Positions 57,896 through 62,133 of a stretch of 62,133 bases of DNA are shown in pieces (within the stretch, counting starts at the first letter, position 1; every line of letters starts with the position of its first letter). The notes beneath the pieces were generated by a model that was not told the DNA's origin, made no database searches, and worked only from the letters and a program-made list of their open reading frames with translations. Position numbers and translations under genes: made by a program. This DNA comes from Bacteroidales bacterium. GTDB taxonomy: Bacteria > Bacteroidota > Bacteroidia > Bacteroidales > UBA932. The stretch covers positions 1 through 62,133 of the forward strand of contig JAFRQH010000029.1 of assembly GCA_017428725.1 (NCBI GenBank). Direction: 5' to 3'.

Positions 57896-58492
57896 CTACT
57901 TCTTTTTGGCAGGGGCAATCATCATCGTCATTCGCTTGCCTTCGAGCACCGGCATGTTCTCGGGACGGCCGAACTCTTCGAGCTCTACGGCGAAACGGAG
58001 GAGCTGCTTCTCTCCCTGGTCCTTGAACATGATCGAGCGTCCGCGGAAGAAGATCGTGGCCTTGACCTTCGAGCCCTCCTGGAGGAACTCCTGCGCGTGC
58101 TTGAGCTTGAACTGGAAGTCGTGCTCGTCCGTGTTGGGGCCGAAGCGGATCTCCTTGATCACCACCTTGGCGGCGTTGGCCTTCATCTCCTTGGCCTTCT
58201 TCTTGCGCTGGTAGAGGTACTTCTGGTAGTCGAGGATGCGGCACACGGGCGGGTCCGCCTTGCCGCTGATCTCGACGAGATCCAGCTCCATCTCCTCCGC
58301 CATCTTCAGGGCCTTGGCGATCGGATACACACCCTGCTCGGGGATGTTGTCTCCGACCAGCCGCACCTGCTGCGCGGTGATCTGCTCGTTGATGTTCAAC
58401 TCATTCTCGTCACGCTTCTGTGCCTGACGAGGATCGGGTCTGCGACCGCCCGGTTTGAAACCCGAGGGCTTCGGTCTGTAAGGTCCAGCGAT
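57896..58492 (-). CDS. infC: Translation initiation factor IF-3, ATC start
   Basis: The IF-3 core is plain: [32 protein letters not shown], then [25 protein letters not shown], linker, and C domain [25 protein letters not shown]. In this frame no ATG, GTG or TTG exists between the upstream stop (TAG, 58507-58505) and a TTG at 58399 that lies inside the conserved region. The codon at 58492-58490 is ATC, eight bases after a perfect AGGAGG, and gives a 198-residue protein with a basic N-terminal tail ([18 protein letters not shown]) as in relatives. IF-3 rejects non-AUG starts, and E. coli infC uses AUU for autoregulation; the same logic fits here. Confidence 0.95.
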   Translation of the reverse strand: MAGPYRPKPSGFKPGGRRPDPRQAQKRDENELNINEQITAQQVRLVGDNIPEQGVYPIAKALKMAEEMELDLVEISGKADPPVCRILDYQKYLYQRKKKAKEMKANAAKVVIKEIRFGPNTDEHDFQFKLKHAQEFLQEGSKVKATIFFRGRSIMFKDQGEKQLLRFAVELEEFGRPENMPVLEGKRMTMMIAPAKKK

Positions 58493-58500
58493 GGTTAAAT

Positions 58501-58506
58501 CCTCCT
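58501..58506 (-). promoter_or_regulatory. Strong Shine-Dalgarno of infC
   Basis: AGGAGG on the minus strand, eight bases before the ATC codon and overlapping the thrS stop codon by two bases. Such sites are otherwise rare in this window, so it supports the non-AUG start. Confidence 0.85.
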
Positions 58507-60295
58507 AAATTTTAAGTTCTTCAGCAACAGCTGATTTCAAATATTGTACAAACTGCTCCGCAGACATGGAGCCCTGGTCGACACCTTCCCTGCGAACAGA
58601 GACGGTACCCTCCGAGGCTTCCTTCTCGCCGACGATCACGATCACAGGCACCCTGAGGAGGGAAATCTCCCGGATACGCTTGCCGAGCGTTTCGTTGCGG
58701 GCATCGATTGAAGCGCGAATTTCGGAATTTTTCAGCAATTCGCAAACTTTTTCAGCATAATCTTCATATTTTTCGCTGATTGGCAACACCTTAACCTGGT
58801 CAGGCGAGAGCCAGAGCGGCAGGTGGCCGGCGGTGTGCTCCAGCACGACGGCGGTGAAGCGCTCCAGCGACCCGAAGGGGGCGCGGTGGATCATCACCGG
58901 GCGCTTCTTGGAGCCGTCGGCGTCGGTGTACTCGAGTTCGAACCGCTCCGGGAGGTTGTAGTCCACCTGGATGGTGCCGAGCTGCCAGCGGCGGCCGATG
59001 GCGTCCTTGACCATGAAGTCGAGCTTGGGGCCGTAGAATGCGGCCTCGCCCTTCTCGACCACGGTCTTGAGGCCCTTCTTGGAGGCGGCGTCGATGATGG
59101 CCTGCTCGGCCTTCTCCCAGTTCTCGTCGGAGCCGATGTACTTCTCCTTGTTGGACGGGTCACGCAGGGAGATCTGGGCCATGTAGTCCGTCATGTTCAG
59201 CGTCTTGAAGACGTAGAGGATCAGGTCGATGACCTTCTCGAACTCCTCCTGGAGCTGGTCCGGGCGGCAGAAGAGGTGCGCATCGTCCTGGGTGAAGCCG
59301 CGCACGCGCGTCAGGCCGTGGAGCTCGCCGCTCTGCTCGTAGCGGTACACCGTACCGAACTCGGCGAAGCGCAGCGGCAGGTCGCGGTAGGAGCGCGGGC
59401 TGCTGCGGAAAATCTCGCAGTGGTGCGGGCAGTTCATCGGCTTGAGCATGTATTCCTCGCCCTCCTGCGGGGTGCGGATGGGCTGGAAGGAATCCTTGCC
59501 GTACTTGGCGTAGTGGCCGGAGGTGACGTAGAGCTCCTTGCTGCCGATGTGCGGGGAGACGACCGGGAGGTAGCCCAGCTCGGCCTGCTTCTGGCGCAGG
59601 AAGTTCTCCAGGATGTTGCGCATCACGGCGCCGCGGGGCAGCCACAGCGGCAGGCCCAGGCCCACGCGGCTGGAGAAGGTGAAGAGCTCCATCTCCTTGC
59701 CGAGCTTGCGGTGGTCGCGCTTCTTGGCCTCCTCGAGCATCTTGAGGTACTCGTCGAGCATGCTCTTCTTGGGGAAGGTGACGCCGTAGATGCGGGTCAG
59801 CTGCTCGCGGTTCTGGTCGCCCTTCCAGTAGGCGCCGGCGATGGCCGTGAGCTTGACGGCCTTGATGTCGTCGACGTGCTTGATGTGCGGGCCGCGGCAG
59901 AGGTCGGTGAACGCGCCGTTGGTATAGAACGAGATCGTGCCGTCCTCGAGGTCGCTGATCAGCTCGCATTTGTACTGGTCTCCCTTCTCGGTGAAGTAGG
60001 CCATTGCATCCGCCTTGGACACCTCCTTGCGCTCGAAAGTCTCCTTGGTGCGGGCCAGCTCGATCATCTTGGCCTCCACGGCCTTGAGATCGGACTCGGA
60101 GATCTGCCGGTCTCCCAGGTCCACGTCATAATAGAAACCCGTCTCCACGGCAGGTCCCACACCGAACTTGACGCCCGGATAAAGCGCCTCGAGGGCCTCG
60201 GCCATCAGGTGCGCGGAGGAGTGCCAGAAGATGTGTTTGGTCTCATCGTCGTCCCAGGGACGGATGGTGCCGTCAGTGAATGCAATCGTCAACAT
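58505..60295 (-). CDS. thrS: Threonine-tRNA ligase lacking most of the TGS domain
   Basis: A 596-residue ThrRS; most bacterial forms are about 640. It charges tRNA-Thr. The catalytic core is complete ([21 protein letters not shown], zinc site in [33 protein letters not shown], and anticodon-binding domain with [15 protein letters not shown]). The editing domain is present ([11 protein letters not shown], His25 and His29, and [10 protein letters not shown]). After the first 14 residues ([14 protein letters not shown]), which look like the start of a TGS domain, the sequence passes directly to the editing domain, so about 45 residues are missing. A stop codon 18 bases upstream excludes a longer protein. 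It heads thrS-infC-rpmI-rplT-lepB. Confidence 0.96.
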   Translation of the reverse strand: MLTIAFTDGTIRPWDDDETKHIFWHSSAHLMAEALEALYPGVKFGVGPAVETGFYYDVDLGDRQISESDLKAVEAKMIELARTKETFERKEVSKADAMAYFTEKGDQYKCELISDLEDGTISFYTNGAFTDLCRGPHIKHVDDIKAVKLTAIAGAYWKGDQNREQLTRIYGVTFPKKSMLDEYLKMLEEAKKRDHRKLGKEMELFTFSSRVGLGLPLWLPRGAVMRNILENFLRQKQAELGYLPVVSPHIGSKELYVTSGHYAKYGKDSFQPIRTPQEGEEYMLKPMNCPHHCEIFRSSPRSYRDLPLRFAEFGTVYRYEQSGELHGLTRVRGFTQDDAHLFCRPDQLQEEFEKVIDLILYVFKTLNMTDYMAQISLRDPSNKEKYIGSDENWEKAEQAIIDAASKKGLKTVVEKGEAAFYGPKLDFMVKDAIGRRWQLGTIQVDYNLPERFELEYTDADGSKKRPVMIHRAPFGSLERFTAVVLEHTAGHLPLWLSPDQVKVLPISEKYEDYAEKVCELLKNSEIRASIDARNETLGKRIREISLLRVPVIVIVGEKEASEGTVSVRREGVDQGSMSAEQFVQYLKSAVAEELKI

Positions 60296-60318
60296 AGCGT
60301 AAATCTTTAATCAGCCTA

Positions 60319-60347
60319 CAAAGATAGGAATTAATTTCGTATCTTTG
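60319..60347. promoter_or_regulatory. Paired divergent -7 boxes (thrS and DUF4199)
   Basis: TATCTTTG occurs on the minus strand at 60326-60319 (for thrS) and on the plus strand at 60340-60347 (for the DUF4199 gene). They are 13 bases apart, so the two promoters overlap and should compete. Confidence 0.75.
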
Positions 60348-60353
60348 TCAGGT

Positions 60354-60893
60354 ATGGCTGAGAAGAATATCATCTGGGAGAGCGCCGGTAAGGCCGGCCT
60401 GGTCCTCGGAGGAGTTTCCATCCTCTATCTGTTGCTCACGATGCTGACCGGCAAATGGGCGGAGGCCTCCGGCCCCGTCGCCCTGGTCGCGATCCTGAAT
60501 TTCGCCCTCTGGGCCGTCAAGTTCTGGGCCTGTCTCTACCTGATGCGCCTCTTCATGCAGCGCTTCGCGCAGGCGGACCCGGAGGCGGACACCTCCCGCG
60601 TGTTCCGCTTCGGGATGATCACCGCCCTGCTCTCCGCGCTGCTCTACTCCGCCTTCTACCTGGCCTACACCAGCTTCATCGCGCCGGACACCTTCGACGC
60701 GGCTATGGAGACCCTGCGGGACAATCCTTTCCTGGACGACAATTCCCTGTCTCAGATGGAGGAGATGATCCCGCGGATGCCCACGATCGCCTTTTTCGCG
60801 AACCTGATCTACTGCTGGCTGTTCGGGACGGTCCTCGCAGCCATCTATTCCCCGCGGATCGTGCCGCAGAATCCCTTCACAGACAATCAATAA
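60354..60893 (+). CDS. DUF4199 family membrane protein
   Basis: A 179-residue protein with four likely membrane helices (about 15-33, 40-62, 83-105 and 148-170) and a soluble acidic loop (TLRDNPFLDDNSLSQMEEMIPRMP). The pattern AGLVLGGVSILYLLL at the start and the location before a GT2 gene fit DUF4199, a Bacteroidetes family of unknown function. The ATG at 60354 is chosen over a TTG at 60345 that lies within the -7 box. It is nine bases from the GT2 gene, in the usual DUF4199-GT2 pairing. Confidence 0.88.
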   Translation: MAEKNIIWESAGKAGLVLGGVSILYLLLTMLTGKWAEASGPVALVAILNFALWAVKFWACLYLMRLFMQRFAQADPEADTSRVFRFGMITALLSALLYSAFYLAYTSFIAPDTFDAAMETLRDNPFLDDNSLSQMEEMIPRMPTIAFFANLIYCWLFGTVLAAIYSPRIVPQNPFTDNQ

Positions 60894-60902
60894 GCGCCCC
60901 CT

Positions 60903-61853
60903 ATGGACATCTCCGTCATCATCCCCGCCTACAATGAGCGCGAATCCCTGCCGGAGCTCTCCGCCTGGATCGCCCGCGTGATGCAGGAACACGCTTTCAG
61001 CTATGAGGTGATCTTCGTCGACGACGGCAGCACGGACGGCACCTGGCAGACGGTGCAGGAGCTGGCCGCGGTTGATCCGCGGATCCACGGCATCTGCTTC
61101 CGGCGCAACTACGGCAAGTCCGCCGCGCTCTACTGCGGCTTCGCCCGCGCGGAGGGGGACGTGGTCTTCACGATGGACGCCGACCTGCAGGATTCGCCGG
61201 AGGAGATCCCGGAGATGTACCGGATGATCGTGGAGGAGGGCAACGACCTGGTCTCGGGCTGGAAGCAGCACCGCCAGGACAATGCCCTGACCAAGAATCT
61301 CCCGTCCAAGCTCTACAACGCCACGGCGCGCCGGATTACGGGCATCAAGCTCCACGACATGAACTGCGGGCTGAAGGCCTACCGCAAGGAGGTCGCCAAA
61401 AGCATCGAGGTCTACGGGGAGATGCACCGCTACATCCCGTATCTCGCCAAGAATGCGGGCTATACCCGCATCGCGGAGAAGCCGGTGCACCACGAGAAGC
61501 GCAAGTACGGCAAGAGCAAGTTCGGCATGGAGCGCTTCGTCAACGGCTTCCTGGACCTGCAGACGCTCTGGTTCCTGACCCGTTTCGGCAAGGATCCGAT
61601 GCATTTCTTCGGCTACAGCGGCCTGCTGATGTTCCTCGTCGGTTTCGTGATGACCGTCTGGATCATCGCCGCCAAGCTCATCCACCAAGCGCAGGGCCTG
61701 AAGTTCCGCGCCGTCACGGACCAGCCGCTCTTCTATCTCGCCCTCGTCGCGGTCATCCTCGGTGTCGTGCTCTTCCTCGCCGGCTTCCTCGGCGAGATGG
61801 TCGCCCGCTCCTCGTCCGACCGCAACCGCTACAACATCAAGGACGAACTCTGA
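60903..61853 (+). CDS. GT2 family glycosyltransferase (DPM/GtrB-like)
   Basis: A 316-residue membrane glycosyltransferase. The GT-A domain has IIPAYNERESLPEL at the start, VDDGSTDGT near 40, and the metal-binding DADLQDSPEEIPEM near 95-108; NCGLKAYRKEVA near 155 is the common late motif. Two membrane helices end the protein (about 238-262 and 278-302). Relatives transfer a sugar to undecaprenyl or dolichyl phosphate at the inner membrane. Donor and acceptor are not known here. It is co-transcribed with the DUF4199 gene. Confidence 0.94.
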   Translation: MDISVIIPAYNERESLPELSAWIARVMQEHAFSYEVIFVDDGSTDGTWQTVQELAAVDPRIHGICFRRNYGKSAALYCGFARAEGDVVFTMDADLQDSPEEIPEMYRMIVEEGNDLVSGWKQHRQDNALTKNLPSKLYNATARRITGIKLHDMNCGLKAYRKEVAKSIEVYGEMHRYIPYLAKNAGYTRIAEKPVHHEKRKYGKSKFGMERFVNGFLDLQTLWFLTRFGKDPMHFFGYSGLLMFLVGFVMTVWIIAAKLIHQAQGLKFRAVTDQPLFYLALVAVILGVVLFLAGFLGEMVARSSSDRNRYNIKDEL

Positions 61854-61935
61854 TCCATTCCGCGTATCCCTGAATGCTGCTCGCAGGAGCCGCCTTCTGG
61901 CTCTTTCCGCCGGAATGCTACAGCGAGACAGGGGA

Positions 61936-61961
61936 GCTCGAGGGGGCGCACCCCCTCGAGC
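61936..61961. repeat. G5/C5 inverted repeat near rRNA operon end
   Basis: A perfect 11-bp stem (GCTCGAGGGGG, 61936-61946 with 61951-61961, loop CGCA). It is similar in build to 33696-33719. The 180-base gap from the GT2 stop to 5S rRNA otherwise holds only the terminator and the long complement described separately. Confidence 0.65.
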
Positions 61962-61992
61962 ATAGGGTCCCGTAGGGCGCTGCCGCTTTTCG

Positions 61993-62029
61993 AAAAAAAA
62001 GCCCCGAACGACATCGTCGTCCGGGGCTT
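61993..62029 (-). terminator. Terminator of rRNA operon
   Basis: On the minus strand AAGCCCCGGACGA pairs (one mismatch) with GTCGTTCGGGGCTT across 62029-61999 and is followed by a run of T. It is the 3' end of the rRNA operon that lies to the right. Confidence 0.9.
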
Positions 62030-62035
62030 CGAAAA

Positions 62036-62133
62036 GCGGCAGCGGCCTACTCTCCCACCTGGTGGGGCAGTACCATCGGCGCTGGTGAGTTTAACTTCTC
62101 TGTTCGGAATGGGTAGAGGTGGTTCATCACCGC
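62036..62133 (-). rRNA. rrf: 5S ribosomal RNA, partial
   Basis: Read on the minus strand the sequence contains the canonical 5S core CCATTCCGAACAGAGAAGTTAA followed by GCCGATGGTACTGC and GTGGGAGAGTAGG. About the first 10-15 nt of the 5S gene lie beyond the right window edge. The exact 3' end (about 62036) is approximate. Confidence 0.95.

Overview
This window looks like a chromosomal segment of a high-GC member of the Bacteroidales, probably an uncultured gut or rumen lineage. The evidence is two SusC/SusD pairs, a hybrid two-component regulator, many Bacteroidetes-type -7 boxes (TAnnTTTG, often TATCTTTG) just upstream of genes, almost no Shine-Dalgarno sequences, and lineage-typical small genes (DUF4295, DUF4296, DUF4199). 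Species cannot be named from the sequence alone. No insertion sequence, phage gene or CRISPR array was seen, and no gene-free stretch exceeds about 210 bases.

Left part (1-33667) is glycan degradation. Positions 1-8826 hold a GH3 glycosidase cut by the window edge, a GH43 enzyme ending in a strong terminator, then SusC/SusD, consistent with a xylan or arabinoxylan-type locus. Positions 8924-12057 hold a DUF819 membrane protein divergent from glucuronate isomerase uxaC and a YhcH-type protein, the entry of uronic acids into central metabolism. Positions 12210-29775 form a second locus: a GH50/GH147-like lipoprotein, a GH53 endo-galactanase, a hybrid two-component regulator, a large DUF5107-TPR exported protein, a second near-copy of the GH50/GH147-like lipoprotein, and a second SusC/SusD pair. 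GH53 points to beta-1,4-galactan or arabinogalactan side chains of pectin. Positions 29917-33667 add a six-hairpin glycosidase-like lipoprotein and a PL10-like pectate lyase-type protein, which also fit pectin.

Middle part (33668-50322) is mixed: a two-domain VOC protein and an SDR oxidoreductase; two small exported proteins (one FISUMP-like lipoprotein); a TPR-LuxR membrane regulator; tRNA-Arg(CCU); rpmF with a DUF177 gene; typA/bipA; a tight run of lipoprotein, acyl-CoA synthetase, dCMP deaminase and S41 peptidase; a GH-A clan glycosidase divergent from an alpha/beta hydrolase; tRNA-Leu(CAG); and a lipoprotein with an HEXXH motif.

Right part (50468-62133) is mostly housekeeping on the minus strand: ftsY-pheT-DUF4296-deoC, rpmB-rpmG-DUF4295, and thrS-infC-rpmI-rplT-lepB. 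Divergent from thrS are a DUF4199 membrane protein and a GT2 glycosyltransferase. The window ends inside a 5S rRNA gene on the minus strand, so an rRNA operon lies beyond the right edge.

Most notable points: two closely similar GH50/GH147-like genes in one locus with different signal peptides; an 18-bp inverted repeat carrying a promoter -7 box in its loop at 19361-19407; infC with an apparent ATC start behind a perfect AGGAGG; thrS lacking almost all of its TGS domain; and a 16-bp perfect complement between the 3' end of 5S rRNA and DNA beyond its terminator.
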